This document shows positions 40,788 through 50,025 of a DNA stretch of 64,000 nucleotides, in pieces; within the stretch, counting starts at the first letter, position 1; each line of letters starts with the position of its first letter. The translations under genes were made by a program, and so were the position numbers. The notes beneath the pieces are model-generated. The model was not told where the DNA came from. It was given only the letters and a program-made list of their open reading frames with translations, and did no database searches. The stretch lies in contig NZ_JBHRSZ010000007.1 in the NCBI RefSeq assembly GCF_042646085.1, positions 806,001 to 870,000 on the forward strand, given 5' to 3'. The DNA comes from Litoribrevibacter euphylliae. GTDB lineage: Bacteria > Pseudomonadota > Gammaproteobacteria > Pseudomonadales > Litoribrevibacteraceae.

Positions 40788-41913
40788 CTTGATTTCGGCC
40801 ATTATTCTTAGCTTGGTAAAGGGCTTTATCTGCCGATGCTAAAAAGTGATCGAGATCCGTCAGGCTTTTCGGAATGCTGGTGTTAAGGCCAATGCTGGCG
40901 GTAATGGTCAGACGTTGACCGTCAGGAAGCTCAATGGCATTGGCTTGAAGTGCGCGTCGGAAACGATCAGCAACCTGAATGGCGGCGCGACCATCGGTAT
41001 CGGGCAGAATCACCAAAAACTCTTCGCCACCGTATCGACCCACTAGATCGGTTTCTCTGAGTGTGTCTTTGAGTGTCCAGGCTGCAACTTTCAATGCCTC
41101 ATCGCCAGATAAGTGGCCAAACGTGTCGTTCACTTGCTTAAAGTGATCCAAATCTACCAGGAAAATAGACAGTGGACTTTGTTGGCGAATCGCTCGCTGA
41201 TATTCCTGTTGATAGTGTTCCATCAAATGTCGACGGTTCGACAAGTGGGTTAAAGGATCAGTGGTGGATAAAAAAGTGACTTGGGCTTCACGCTCTTTCC
41301 ATCGCGAGATAGAGGTATGACCAATAAACACCAGCAGTCCTAAGTGGCCACTGACAAAGGTCAGCATTGTCATTAACCAAATTGGATCACGGTAGGGTTC
41401 TGCTTGATTCTGAACAATCGGCGCGTACTCCAGATTGTTCGTTAGCATAAAGACATTGAATGCGATGAAGATCAGTAAGCCACTTCCGAGACTGGTAAAG
41501 ATCAAACGCCGGTCAAATAGAATCAGGCCTATGATCGGAGCGCCGGCTAACGCGATGCCGGTACCCATCGAATAGACACCGATATAGAACAAAATAAAGA
41601 CGTTCACCATTACATAGCTGAACACGCAAACGTGGGCATACCAGCGGGATTCTCGGTCTTTAATGAAGTTGCCGATCATCGTTAAGATCAGACTATAAAG
41701 TGAACACACACTGGAGATTTCGAGTAGCTCAACGTACCCCTGCCGATTGATATTTGAAGCAGCGTCAGTGAGCAACAAGGTGAATGATAACAAGATAGCA
41801 AAGCAACCTAGTGTCAGTGCGATTAAGGTAAAGATGCACTGAGATTTTTCTACGTAGCTACCATCAAAAATTGTGTTGCTGAAGTGCGTGATTCTTGTTC
41901 TAAATTGGGTCAT
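40753..41913 (-). CDS. Membrane diguanylate cyclase (GGEEF)
   Basis: 386 residues. About six hydrophobic helices (residues 20-200) form the N-terminal membrane part, without a recognised sensor name. A C-terminal GGDEF domain follows with DPLTHLSNRRHLMEH, VDLDHFKQVNDTFGHLSGDE and RYGGEEFLVILP, so the active site is complete and should make c-di-GMP from GTP. The RETD five residues before GGEEF is the product-inhibition I-site. The gene is convergent with, and overlaps by 35 bases, the multihaem cytochrome gene. Confidence 0.93.
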   Translation of the reverse strand: MTQFRTRITHFSNTIFDGSYVEKSQCIFTLIALTLGCFAILLSFTLLLTDAASNINRQGYVELLEISSVCSLYSLILTMIGNFIKDRESRWYAHVCVFSYVMVNVFILFYIGVYSMGTGIALAGAPIIGLILFDRRLIFTSLGSGLLIFIAFNVFMLTNNLEYAPIVQNQAEPYRDPIWLMTMLTFVSGHLGLLVFIGHTSISRWKEREAQVTFLSTTDPLTHLSNRRHLMEHYQQEYQRAIRQQSPLSIFLVDLDHFKQVNDTFGHLSGDEALKVAAWTLKDTLRETDLVGRYGGEEFLVILPDTDGRAAIQVADRFRRALQANAIELPDGQRLTITASIGLNTSIPKSLTDLDHFLASADKALYQAKNNGRNQVTIAVENEQAA

Positions 41914-42138
41914 GCGGACAAGCTAATTCTTATCTTTGTTCTTATTTTGATCAGTTTAGAGCTTTTAGTAGCGCTTGTATTGTTAAAAAATGTTAGGAAA
42001 GAACTGGGTGGCGGGTTTTGTAACTTATATGACGTGAAGGATCATTTGGCTTCGATGATCCTGATAAGTGGTTGAACGCTATTGATTTACTGATTAGCAC
42101 AAAGAAGTGTCAGTGTGAGCAAAAGTAGAGTATTCAGT

Positions 42139-42360
42139 TTATTCATCGTTGTTTTGTACTTTGAGCTTTTCTTTAAGTCTTTCTAGCTTAAATGTGAGGT
42201 AATTTCCTTGAATAATGGTGATTAAGAAGACTGTGTAGAAAGCAATGTTCTTCGTTTCTTCGTCCAGGCTTTGCCATTGCCAGATGGAAAGCGAAAACCC
42301 CAGGCCGTAAACTATGATGACTAGAATTCTATTCATGTGAATGTGTAAATACTCATACAT
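42139..42360 (-). CDS. Small membrane protein, hypothetical
   Basis: 73 residues with two likely membrane helices (LVIIVYGLGFSLSIW and FYTVFLITIIQGNYLTF) and a charged C-terminal tail (KLERLKEKLKV). The positively charged tail after the second helix and the hydrophobic pattern suggest a genuine coding frame, but no ribosome site is strong and the family is unknown. ATG at 42336 is an alternative start. The stretch from 41914 to 42138 and from 42361 to 42514 otherwise shows nothing I can name. Confidence 0.4.
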   Translation of the reverse strand: MYEYLHIHMNRILVIIVYGLGFSLSIWQWQSLDEETKNIAFYTVFLITIIQGNYLTFKLERLKEKLKVQNNDE

Positions 42361-42514
42361 TTGAGCGACGCAATATGTTTGCTTATTTGATAATTGAGAA
42401 GCACGCGGGCTTTATTTTGAGTGTTGTGTCATGTTATCTCTACTCAAAGGTCGAACTTGATAATGAATAAGAATGAGCTGAGAAGGGCAGTGATAAAATA
42501 GAAGGACTAAAACG

Positions 42515-42543
42515 AAAAAAGCTCGCTTTGAAAGCGAGCTTTT
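42515..42543 (-). terminator. Terminator for tRNA-Met
   Basis: gctcgcttt-g-aaagcgagc stem flanked by an A-run and TTTT. On the minus strand the T-run follows the hairpin 9 bases downstream of the tRNA. Confidence 0.85.
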
Positions 42544-42551
42544 AGAATAAG

Positions 42552-42628
42552 TGGTAGCAACGGGCAGACTTGAACTGCCGACCCCAGCATTATGAGTGCT
42601 GTGCTCTAACCAGCTGAGCTACGTTGCC
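42552..42628 (-). tRNA. tRNA-Met (CAT), elongator type
   Basis: 77 bases including an encoded CCA. Acceptor stem ggcaacg/cgttgct (the first pair is G-U), D-arm agctcagctggttagagc, anticodon stem cagca-ctCATaa-tgctg, T-arm cggcagttcaagtctgccg. Close to the elongator methionine tRNA of E. coli (ctCATaa loop). tRNA-Ile2 with a lysidine-modified CAT is the only alternative. Confidence 0.9.
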
Positions 42629-42718
42629 ACTTCAGGCTGCGCATTATGCGGATCGAGAGGGTTTCTGTCAACACATAAGCGCTAATTTTTTAGATATTTT
42701 TTTAGGCGATTTATTGCG

Positions 42719-43810
42719 TTAAACGTTGAAGCGGAAATGAACCACATCACCGTCTTTTACGATGTAATCTTTGCCTTCTAGGCGCCATTTACCAGCTTCT
42801 TTTGCACCTGATTCACCGTTGTACTCGATGAAATCGCCATAGCCGATTACTTCGGCACGGATGAAGCCTTTTTCGAAGTCGGTATGGATCACGCCAGCGG
42901 CTTGTGGTGCGGTTGCGCCAACTTTAACGGTCCAGGCGCGCACTTCTTTAACGCCGGCAGTGAAATAGGTTTGAAGGCCAAGCAGTTCGTAGCCAGCACG
43001 GATTACACGATCAAGGCCAGCTTCTTCCATACCAAGATCTTCTAGGAATTCTTCTTTCTCTTCGTCGTCTAATTCTGCGATTTCTGCTTCCAGCTTATTA
43101 CAGATTGGCACAACGACAGCGCCTTCTTTTTCAGCAATGGCGCGAACTGTGTCTAGGTGCGGGTTATCTTCGAAGCCGTCTTCGTCCACGTTAGCGATGT
43201 ACATGGTTGGCTTATTGGTGATGAGGTGGAATTGCTTTACTTCTTTCCATTCGTCATCAGAAAGCTCAAGCGTACGTGCTGGATTACCGTTTTCGAAGTG
43301 TTGGATTAAACGCTCTAGCAGTTCTTTCTGCTTAATGGCATCTTTGTTACCGCTCTTAGCAACACGCTGAACTTTTTGAAGTTGCTTTTCAACGCTTTCA
43401 AGGTCCGCCAGAATCAATTCCATGTTGATAACTTCAACGTCATCTGCCGGATCGATCTTATTTTCTACGTGAATAACGTTCTCATTCTCAAAGCAACGAA
43501 CCACATGCGCGATGGCATCGGTTTCTCGGATGTTTGCTAAGAACTGGTTGCCTAGACCTTCACCTTTGGATGCGCCTTTAACCAAACCTGCAATGTCTAC
43601 GAACTCCATGGTTGTCGGTAGTACACGCTCAGGATTAACAATGGCTTCCAGTTTGTCTAAGCGAGGGTCAGGCATAGGAACAACGCCCGAGTTCGGCTCA
43701 ATGGTACAGAAAGGGAAATTCTCTGCATCAATTTCTGCTTTGGTTAAGGCATTAAACAGAGTTGATTTTCCTACGTTTGGTAGGCCGACGATGCCGCACT
43801 TAAAACCCAT
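42719..43810 (-). CDS. ychF: Redox-regulated ATPase / OLA1-type GTPase YchF
   Basis: 363 residues, the constant length of the family. The Obg-like fold begins GIVGLPNVGKSTLFNALTKA (P-loop), then FVDIAGLVKGASKGEGLGN and the C-terminal TGS domain with WTVKVGATAPQAAGVIHTDF, ending KDGDVVHFRFNV. The protein binds the ribosome and prefers ATP. It lies downstream of pth, as in nearly all gammaproteobacteria, and can be cotranscribed with it (161-base gap). Confidence 0.97.
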   Translation of the reverse strand: MGFKCGIVGLPNVGKSTLFNALTKAEIDAENFPFCTIEPNSGVVPMPDPRLDKLEAIVNPERVLPTTMEFVDIAGLVKGASKGEGLGNQFLANIRETDAIAHVVRCFENENVIHVENKIDPADDVEVINMELILADLESVEKQLQKVQRVAKSGNKDAIKQKELLERLIQHFENGNPARTLELSDDEWKEVKQFHLITNKPTMYIANVDEDGFEDNPHLDTVRAIAEKEGAVVVPICNKLEAEIAELDDEEKEEFLEDLGMEEAGLDRVIRAGYELLGLQTYFTAGVKEVRAWTVKVGATAPQAAGVIHTDFEKGFIRAEVIGYGDFIEYNGESGAKEAGKWRLEGKDYIVKDGDVVHFRFNV

Positions 43811-43971
43811 GAGTGATTCCCGTATGTGTTAGGAGTTGAAGCCGTTTAGTGGCTGACTCTCTCGATTCGATAAATTTGAAATTTTAAAGGACGCTATTAT
43901 AGGGTTTTTTACGAACAGGTATAGGGGAGAGACGATTTAATAGACAGTATGTGGTGTCTAGTGAATGTGCC

Positions 43972-44556
43972 TTAGGCTTTAAAGCTATGTAACTGATTCA
44001 TTGCTTTTGATGAATCGCCGGAAAGGAAGGTCGGTAAGACTCTGGCTGCTTCATCGATGCTTGCTTCGATGGCTTGCATCTCTGTAACCGGAGCTTTTTT
44101 GAGGACGTAATTGGCAACGAGTTTACTGTCACCAGGGTGGCCGATACCTAAACGAAGACGATGGAACTCTTTGCTGTTGGCCAAACAGCGAATGATGTCT
44201 TTTAGACCGTTATGCCCGCCATGGCCGCCGCCTTTTTTCAATTTGGCTGTGCCTGGAGGAATATCGAGTTCGTCATGAACGACGAGGATTTCTTCAGGGG
44301 AGATCTTGAAGAAATTTGCCAGAGGACCTACGGCCTGGCCGCTGCGATTCATGTACGTCATCGGTTTTAGAAGATGAACTTCTTCGCCATTGATTCGTAC
44401 TTTGCAGTACTCGCCTGCGTATTTTTTTTCTGGTCTGAAGTTGCCTTGGTATTGTCGGGCAATTTCATCCAAAAAAAGAAAACCGGCATTGTGACGTGTT
44501 TGTTCGTATTCAGAGCCTGGGTTTCCCAGACCTACGATTAAACGAATGTCACTCAT
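43972..44556 (-). CDS. pth: Peptidyl-tRNA hydrolase
   Basis: 194 residues. Releases tRNA from prematurely dropped peptidyl-tRNA. LIVGLGNPGSEYEQTRHNAGF holds the active-site histidine and asparagine region; KPMTYMNRSGQAV and VVHDELDIPPGTAKLKKGGG, with the key aspartate, and GGHNGLKDI complete the site. CTAAAGGAACC is the ribosome site. It sits 45 bases after rplY and before ychF, the conserved order. Confidence 0.97.
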   Translation of the reverse strand: MSDIRLIVGLGNPGSEYEQTRHNAGFLFLDEIARQYQGNFRPEKKYAGEYCKVRINGEEVHLLKPMTYMNRSGQAVGPLANFFKISPEEILVVHDELDIPPGTAKLKKGGGHGGHNGLKDIIRCLANSKEFHRLRLGIGHPGDSKLVANYVLKKAPVTEMQAIEASIDEAARVLPTFLSGDSSKAMNQLHSFKA

Positions 44557-44601
44557 GCCGGTTCCTTTAGCTTCTTTCTATGAAAGAGTTATTCTTTCGA
44601 A

Positions 44602-45222
44602 TTACTCTTCAGAAGCTGCTTCGTCGTCAGCGCTTGCTTTCTTCGCAGCGATAGAGGCAATTGCTTCATCGTGGTCAGCACCAAGAGCTAGCTGAACCAA
44701 AGTAACGCCTTTAGGAAGTTTGATGTCTGACAAGTGTAAAATGCTACCAGCTTCAACTTCAGCCATATCTACTTCAATGAACTCTGGCAAAGTTGCTGTA
44801 GTACATTTGATTTCAACGTTTGCTGCGTTGTGCGTGATCTTACCGCCTTGCTGCTTAACACCTACACAAGTGTCTTCATTGATGAAGTGAAGAGGAACAG
44901 ATTTAGTGATTACTGTGCTCTTAGTTACACGTAGGAAGTCAGCGTGGTAGATAACTGGCTTAGCTGGGTGACGCTGAAGATCTTTGATGATCACTTGCTC
45001 AGCTTTTTCACCGATGTTTAGCGTTAGAACGTGTGAGAAAAACGCTTCGTTTTGAAGAGCTTTATCTAACTCGTTTGCAGCAATAGTGATTGCTTGTGGT
45101 TTACGGTTTTTAGCTCCACCGTAAACGATAGCAGGTACTTTGCCAGCTTCGCGACGTAGGCGGCGGCTCGCACCTTTCCCCTGATCTTCGCGAACTTCTG
45201 CGTTTAATACGAAATCAACCAT
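44602..45222 (-). CDS. rplY: Ribosomal protein L25 / general stress protein Ctc
   Basis: 206 residues, the long CTC form: an N-terminal L25 5S rRNA-binding domain (LNAEVREDQGKGASRRLRRE, VPAIVYGG) and a C-terminal TL5-like beta domain (VPLHFINEDTCVGVKQQGG, VDMAEVEAGSILHLSDIKLP) with a short acidic tail. Binds 5S rRNA in the large subunit. GAGGTATATACC is the ribosome site. It is between prs and pth, the standard location. Confidence 0.96.
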   Translation of the reverse strand: MVDFVLNAEVREDQGKGASRRLRREAGKVPAIVYGGAKNRKPQAITIAANELDKALQNEAFFSHVLTLNIGEKAEQVIIKDLQRHPAKPVIYHADFLRVTKSTVITKSVPLHFINEDTCVGVKQQGGKITHNAANVEIKCTTATLPEFIEVDMAEVEAGSILHLSDIKLPKGVTLVQLALGADHDEAIASIAAKKASADDEAASEE

Positions 45223-45282
45223 GGTATATACCTCAAAGTTTCCTATCCGCTTGCGACCAGCTAAATAGGAAGTTATTTAAAG

Positions 45283-45297
45283 CCCGAAAAATTCGGG
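45283..45297 (-). terminator. Hairpin between prs and rplY
   Basis: cccgaa-aaa-ttcggg, followed on the minus strand by CTTTAAATAA. A second, 7-bp dyad gagagct/agctctc at 45340-45365 lies just after prs. These may be partial terminators or processing sites. Confidence 0.5.
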
Positions 45298-45385
45298 ACG
45301 TTATGTCATTGGCAATAAGTTAATTCAGATCTTAATCTAGAGAGCTGTTAAATTAACGAGCTCTCGAGTTAACGGAATTCTTAAA

Positions 45386-46327
45386 TTAACGGAACATTGC
45401 ACTAATGGATTCTTCATTACTGATTCGGCGTACCGATTCAGCCAGTAGACCTGAAATACTCAATTGACGAATACGTGGGCTGTTAGCCGCTGTTTCACTC
45501 AATGGAATAGTATCAGTAACTACTAACTCGTCTACATGAGACGAGTTCAATCTTTCAACCGCTGGGCCAGACAGTACAGGGTGTGTACAGTAGGCGACAA
45601 CTTTCTCTGCACCTCTGGATTTCAATGCAGCTGCTGCTTGGCAAAGTGTGCCAGCAGTATCAACCATATCGTCAATCAGAATACAGGTGCGTCCTTCTAC
45701 GTCACCAATGATGTGCATGATTTCAGCTTCATTGGCACGAGGACGACGCTTATCAATAATCGCTAGCTCATCACCCAACAATTTTGCGAGTGCACGAGCA
45801 CGAACAACACCACCCACATCAGGAGAAACAACGGTTAGTTTCTGATAATCCTGACGCTCAATGTCATCCAGCAATACCGGAGAACCATAAATGTTATCTA
45901 CCGGAATGCTAAAGAAACCTTGAATCTGATCTGCGTGCAGATCCATCGTTAATACACGATCGATGCCTGATGTTTGCATCATGTCTGCTACAACGCGAGC
46001 GCTGATAGGTACACGAGCTGAACGAGGACGGCGATCCTGACGTGCATAGCCAAAATAAGGAACAACAGCAGTAATCCTTGCTGCTGAGGCACGACGCAGA
46101 GCATCGGCCATGATGATCAGTTCCATGATATTGTCGTTAGTTGGGACACAGGTGGATTGAACGATGAAAACATCCTTACCACGTACGTTTTCATTCAGTT
46201 CTACCTGAATTTCACCATCACTGAACTGACCAACTGTTGCATCACCCATTGTAATGCAAAGCTGATCAACCACCTTTTTAGCGAGTTCCGGGTTGGCATT
46301 ACCCGTAAAGACCATTAACTTGGACAC
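45386..46327 (-). CDS. prs: Ribose-phosphate pyrophosphokinase
   Basis: 313 residues. Makes PRPP from ribose-5-phosphate and ATP. FTGNANPELAKKVV, GEIQVELNENVRGKDVFIVQ, PYFGYARQDRRPRSARVPIS (ATP flexible-loop region) and the PRPP-binding ILIDDMVDTAGTLCQAAA are all present. The start is GTG at 46327, with AAGGTG upstream. It lies 55 bases after tRNA-Gln, as in Pseudomonas and relatives. Confidence 0.97.
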   Translation of the reverse strand: MSKLMVFTGNANPELAKKVVDQLCITMGDATVGQFSDGEIQVELNENVRGKDVFIVQSTCVPTNDNIMELIIMADALRRASAARITAVVPYFGYARQDRRPRSARVPISARVVADMMQTSGIDRVLTMDLHADQIQGFFSIPVDNIYGSPVLLDDIERQDYQKLTVVSPDVGGVVRARALAKLLGDELAIIDKRRPRANEAEIMHIIGDVEGRTCILIDDMVDTAGTLCQAAAALKSRGAEKVVAYCTHPVLSGPAVERLNSSHVDELVVTDTIPLSETAANSPRIRQLSISGLLAESVRRISNEESISAMFR

Positions 46328-46381
46328 TTCGCGACACCTTTTGAGGGGAGCTGGTTGAACACTAGGGTTAATCTAACTTTT

Positions 46382-46456
46382 TGGCTGGGGTAGGAGGATT
46401 CGAACCTCCGCATGACGGGATCAAAACCCGTTGCCTTACCGCTTGGCTATACCCCA
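46382..46456 (-). tRNA. tRNA-Gln (TTG)
   Basis: 75 bases including encoded CCA. Acceptor tggggta/taccccag, D-arm with gccaagcggtaaggc, anticodon stem-loop acggg-ttTTGat-cccgt, T-arm ggaggttcgaatcctcc. The anticodon TTG and the fold match bacterial glutamine tRNA; it lies between ispE and prs, its conserved place. Confidence 0.95.
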
Positions 46457-46500
46457 ACAAATACAGGATGATTTCAGAGTGTTAGCTAGGCCAATCTTTT

Positions 46501-47397
46501 CTAAAAATCTAATTCCTGTAACACTCTGTGGGCAGGATTGTCGTTTAAACCTTTGGCAACAAATATAGCAGTGCTATCTGAATATTGCTGTGCGATCTGA
46601 ATGGCCTCTTGCTGACTAGAAAATTCAGCAAAGACACAGGCCCCAGTGCCAGTCAGTTTCGATGAGCTAAATTGGCCTAACCAATTCATTGCGTCATCCA
46701 CTTCAGGGTAGAGCTTTCTTACGACATTTTCGCAGTCATTATGACCACCATGCTCAAGAGCGGCCGATATTTTGAGGGTTGGCGTGTTTCTAGTCAAGTC
46801 GGGATGAGAAAAAATTTCCGCAGTCGCAATGTGGGCTTTGGGTTTTATGATGATGTACCAAGGGGTTGCGGGATCATAAGGCGTGAACTTTTCTCCAACA
46901 CCTTCTGCAAAGACGGATTTACCATTAACAAATACGGGCACATCGGCACCTAGCGTTAACCCAATCTCGCATAACTTTTCTATGCTCAAATTGCATTGCC
47001 ATAACTGGTTAAGGGCAAGAAGTGTAGTAGCAGCATCAGAACTTCCACCGCCAAGTCCGGCACCTGATGGAATGTTTTTCTTATAATGAATTTCAATGCC
47101 CTGAGAGGTTTGATTATGGTTCTCTAATGCCTTTGCTGCTTTATATATTAAGTTGTCTTCTGGGGCGATGATTTCATAGTCGGGTACTGAAGTGTCTTTA
47201 AGCGCAATGACTTTGATAGTTGGTGTTTCGGTTAAACGAAAATATAGCTGGTCGTGTAACTCGACGAACTGAAAAAGAGTTTGTAGGTCGTGATAGCCGT
47301 TATCTCTTTGTCCTGTAATGTGAAGAAATAAATTAAGTTTCGCTGGGGCGGGAACGGAAAGGTCGTATCGGAATGTGTTGTTAGAGTCAGTGTTCAT
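46501..47397 (-). CDS. ispE: 4-diphosphocytidyl-2-C-methyl-D-erythritol kinase
   Basis: 298 residues of the GHMP kinase family; phosphorylates CDP-methylerythritol in the non-mevalonate isoprenoid pathway. APAKLNLFLHITGQRDNGYH is the substrate-binding start, and KNIPSGAGLGGGSSDAATTL is the glycine-rich ATP loop; TGTGACVFAEF is the C-terminal GHMP motif. It lies 33 bases after lolB and just before tRNA-Gln. Confidence 0.96.
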   Translation of the reverse strand: MNTDSNNTFRYDLSVPAPAKLNLFLHITGQRDNGYHDLQTLFQFVELHDQLYFRLTETPTIKVIALKDTSVPDYEIIAPEDNLIYKAAKALENHNQTSQGIEIHYKKNIPSGAGLGGGSSDAATTLLALNQLWQCNLSIEKLCEIGLTLGADVPVFVNGKSVFAEGVGEKFTPYDPATPWYIIIKPKAHIATAEIFSHPDLTRNTPTLKISAALEHGGHNDCENVVRKLYPEVDDAMNWLGQFSSSKLTGTGACVFAEFSSQQEAIQIAQQYSDSTAIFVAKGLNDNPAHRVLQELDF

Positions 47398-47430
47398 TAT
47401 GATTTGCTTGGTGCTTCTGCGCGAAAGGGC

Positions 47431-48069
47431 TTATTTGGTTGTTGGGTTCAGCGTCCACTCGGATAGGACTAGGCTGACTTTGTGACCGTTATAGCGCGCA
47501 ATGATTTTGTGGGGAAGGAAAACCGGCGTTTGATCTTTGTCTGCATGACGTTCGTAATTGATTAGGCGAATGTCCCATCCTTGTTGTTGCAGTCGTGCTA
47601 GTTGCCCTTGACCATTAAATTGCTGATTACTTACCGGAGCATTGGGGTCAGGAATGCCTTTTACCCAGTACTTGAGTGAGTTTATAGGAAACTCCCAGTT
47701 AAGATAGCGTTCCAATGCGATATCGGTAGGTAGGGTGCGTTGATTATTTTCATCCACTTTAATGGTTACGAACTGTTGGTCTCCGAATAAGTCCAACCCG
47801 CCAAAACCCAACGTGCCTCGAATGCTGATGGAAAAGGCTTGATGATCTTGTTGCCAATCAATGTAGCCGGTTTGATTCTGTTTGGGGGTGACTACGCCAA
47901 CCTTGCCGGATAATTCCCAGTTCTCAAGCTGACTGATGCTTTGAAGGTGCTGTTGCCAGTGTTGCGGTTCTTCAGAAAAGGTTGCGGAGGATGTAGTGGG
48001 TGCATCATCTATACTGGTGCACCCGGAAATACCAAGAATAAGTAAAAGCGTTAGCCCGAAAATGCGCAT
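47431..48069 (-). CDS. lolB: Outer-membrane lipoprotein LolB
   Basis: 212 residues. A lipoprotein signal with lipobox LGISGCTS leads to an outer-membrane-anchored receptor that accepts lipoproteins from LolA. WELSGKVGVVTPKQNQTGYI, and LDLFGDQQFVTIKVDENNQR are typical, and GQLARLQQQGWDIRLINYER and KIIARYNGHKVSLVLSEWTL close the barrel. CAGGAGA is the ribosome site. It lies between a TPR lipoprotein and ispE, as in Pseudomonas. Confidence 0.94.
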   Translation of the reverse strand: MRIFGLTLLLILGISGCTSIDDAPTTSSATFSEEPQHWQQHLQSISQLENWELSGKVGVVTPKQNQTGYIDWQQDHQAFSISIRGTLGFGGLDLFGDQQFVTIKVDENNQRTLPTDIALERYLNWEFPINSLKYWVKGIPDPNAPVSNQQFNGQGQLARLQQQGWDIRLINYERHADKDQTPVFLPHKIIARYNGHKVSLVLSEWTLNPTTK

Positions 48070-48089
48070 TAGGGTCTCCTGCTGAAAAA

Positions 48090-49862
48090 TTATTGCTGGG
48101 TGGTTGGCGATTCGTTTTCAGCGGGTTCCTGATCGTCTTTGTGGTTTACATTGATGTTAAAGCGTTTCATGGTTTCTAGTAGTTTAGGTCCGGTTGGGTT
48201 GTGACGGAGGCCGTCAATCCAGACTTTAAGTGCTTGGTCTTTTTTATTTTGAACCCATAGTACTTCACCTAAATGAGCAGCCACTTCCTGATCTTTAAAC
48301 ATCTGATAGGCTTTAGCGAGCAGTAATTCAGCCTTTTTGTAGTCACCCAGCTTAAAGTAAATCCAGCCGAGACTGTCGATGATGGCTGGATCATTAGGGT
48401 CAAGAATGTAGGCTTTTTCAATATAGTCTTTGGCTTCTTCCAGGCGATCGGTTTTATCGGCAAGCGTGTAACCAAGTGCATTTAATGCAATCGAACTGTT
48501 AGGGTTTTTGGCTAGGATTGCTCGCAGATCTTGTTCCATTCCCTGGATATCTCCAGTCATATCACGAACCATAGCGCGGCCATAGAGTAGATTGCCATCG
48601 CTTGGCTCTAGAGCAATGGCTTCATTGTAAAGGATGATGGACTCGTTAAAGTCATTAGCTTCTCGAACCAGCTCCGCTTCGATTTGGATGAGTCGCGGAA
48701 TTTGGTTTGCGTGCTGGGTGTGGAGTTCTCGCAAATATTGACGCGCAGTGTTGATGTCTTGGTTGTCTTTGATCAGTGTTGTGGTGCGAGTGATGGCGGA
48801 AATCAGATTCTTACCTTCCTCGACAGACTTGTATGCTTCAATGGCTTGTTCTGGCTGATTGTGTTGTTCGTGCAATTGACCCAAGAAATACCAGGCGCTG
48901 TCTCTTTGCTTGGTTTCTGTAGCGGATAAGAAAAGAGCTTCAGCGGCTTTATATTGACCTAGCTCAGCGTTGATTAGTGCAGCGGATATTAGAATCTCAT
49001 CATCGCTTGGATGGATTTCTGTCAGCACTTCCAGAATGTCGAGTGCATCGTCGACTTCTTGATGATCGGCAAGCGCCTGGGCGTACAGAAGGCCAAGTGT
49101 TTTTTCGCCGGTGAAGTTGTTCCAGCCTTCTTCAAGTGTGCGAAGAGAGTCTTTAGCCTGTTCATTTCGAGCGTAAAGTTTGGCAAGCATAATGTAATGT
49201 GGTGGAGACATTTCACCCGCTTGGGTTAGTGCTTTCATCGCTTCGAGTGCTTGTTGATCTTGGCCGAAGTCGCTGAGCAAAAGTGCTTTAGTGAAATGCA
49301 GGCGAACATGGTTTGGGTGTTCGCTGATGAGGCTGGATAGACCATCAATGATGGATTGATGCAGTTCGGCAGGGAGTTCTTTACCGCTCAGGTAAATTTG
49401 TTCCAGGCTGATTGATTCGGAAATGGCCAGGGCATCACGTAGGGCTTGGATGGATTTTTCAATGTCTTGCTGCTTTAGCCAATTGTTTGCTGCAGTGACG
49501 TGAGCGTGAATGTTTTCTTTGTCGTTCTCGCGCCAAATGTCGGCGGCTTCGGCAGCGGCTTGTGGTTCATTAAGATATTGAGCGATGCGTGATGCTCGCG
49601 CTGCAACATTGGGGTCTCGAGTGTTTTTGGCTTCATCGAGGTAGTAGCTCAGCGCCAAATCGTATTGGCTCCGTTGGCCTGCGATTTCAGCGACAAGCAG
49701 GTTGTAGAGGGTGTCAGTTTCAAAAGGACGAGTAGGGTGTTCTTTAGCTGTTTTTGTTTGTGAGACAGTGTTGGTTGTCGGGTCAGTTTGTTCTTGGGTG
49801 GTGGTGTTAAAAGTAGCGCAGCCACTTAATAAAATAATCGCTGACCAGAGAATGTGTCTCAT
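48090..49862 (-). CDS. TPR-repeat lipoprotein
   Basis: 590 residues. The N-terminus ILLSGCATFN is a lipobox, so the protein is membrane-anchored. The rest is a chain of tetratricopeptide repeats, for example QYDLALSYYLDEAKN, DSLRTLEEGWNNF, QPEQAIEAYKSVEEG and the conserved NALGYTLADKTDRLEEAKDY block with IIDSLGWIYFKLGDYKKAEL. The C-terminal block resembles the TPR proteins seen upstream of lolB in other gammaproteobacteria. A glutamine/glutamate-rich tail ends it. Scaffold for protein contacts in the envelope; precise role unknown. Confidence 0.9.
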   Translation of the reverse strand: MRHILWSAIILLSGCATFNTTTQEQTDPTTNTVSQTKTAKEHPTRPFETDTLYNLLVAEIAGQRSQYDLALSYYLDEAKNTRDPNVAARASRIAQYLNEPQAAAEAADIWRENDKENIHAHVTAANNWLKQQDIEKSIQALRDALAISESISLEQIYLSGKELPAELHQSIIDGLSSLISEHPNHVRLHFTKALLLSDFGQDQQALEAMKALTQAGEMSPPHYIMLAKLYARNEQAKDSLRTLEEGWNNFTGEKTLGLLYAQALADHQEVDDALDILEVLTEIHPSDDEILISAALINAELGQYKAAEALFLSATETKQRDSAWYFLGQLHEQHNQPEQAIEAYKSVEEGKNLISAITRTTTLIKDNQDINTARQYLRELHTQHANQIPRLIQIEAELVREANDFNESIILYNEAIALEPSDGNLLYGRAMVRDMTGDIQGMEQDLRAILAKNPNSSIALNALGYTLADKTDRLEEAKDYIEKAYILDPNDPAIIDSLGWIYFKLGDYKKAELLLAKAYQMFKDQEVAAHLGEVLWVQNKKDQALKVWIDGLRHNPTGPKLLETMKRFNINVNHKDDQEPAENESPTTQQ

Positions 49863-50025
49863 GGCGTGTCCTTAAAACTGAATGGTTGTAGATGGCACTT
49901 ACACTACCAGCTTAATGCTGCGAAAAAAAGCAGAAAAAAAAGTACATTAAAACAGGAAAACCGTGGATAATGTCAGGTTTTTGAAATCTCGGAACTTATA
50001 GGTAAAAGAGCTTAAGTCGATTAGC

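Noticed and set aside
41884..42075. Plus-strand 63-residue hydrophobic reading frame
   Set aside because: It overlaps the start of the diguanylate cyclase gene on the other strand, has no ribosome site, and its hydrophobicity reflects a T-rich stretch.
42361..42514. Search for an integration site or mobile element beside tRNA-Met
   Set aside because: No integrase, no duplicated tRNA end and no direct repeats were seen.
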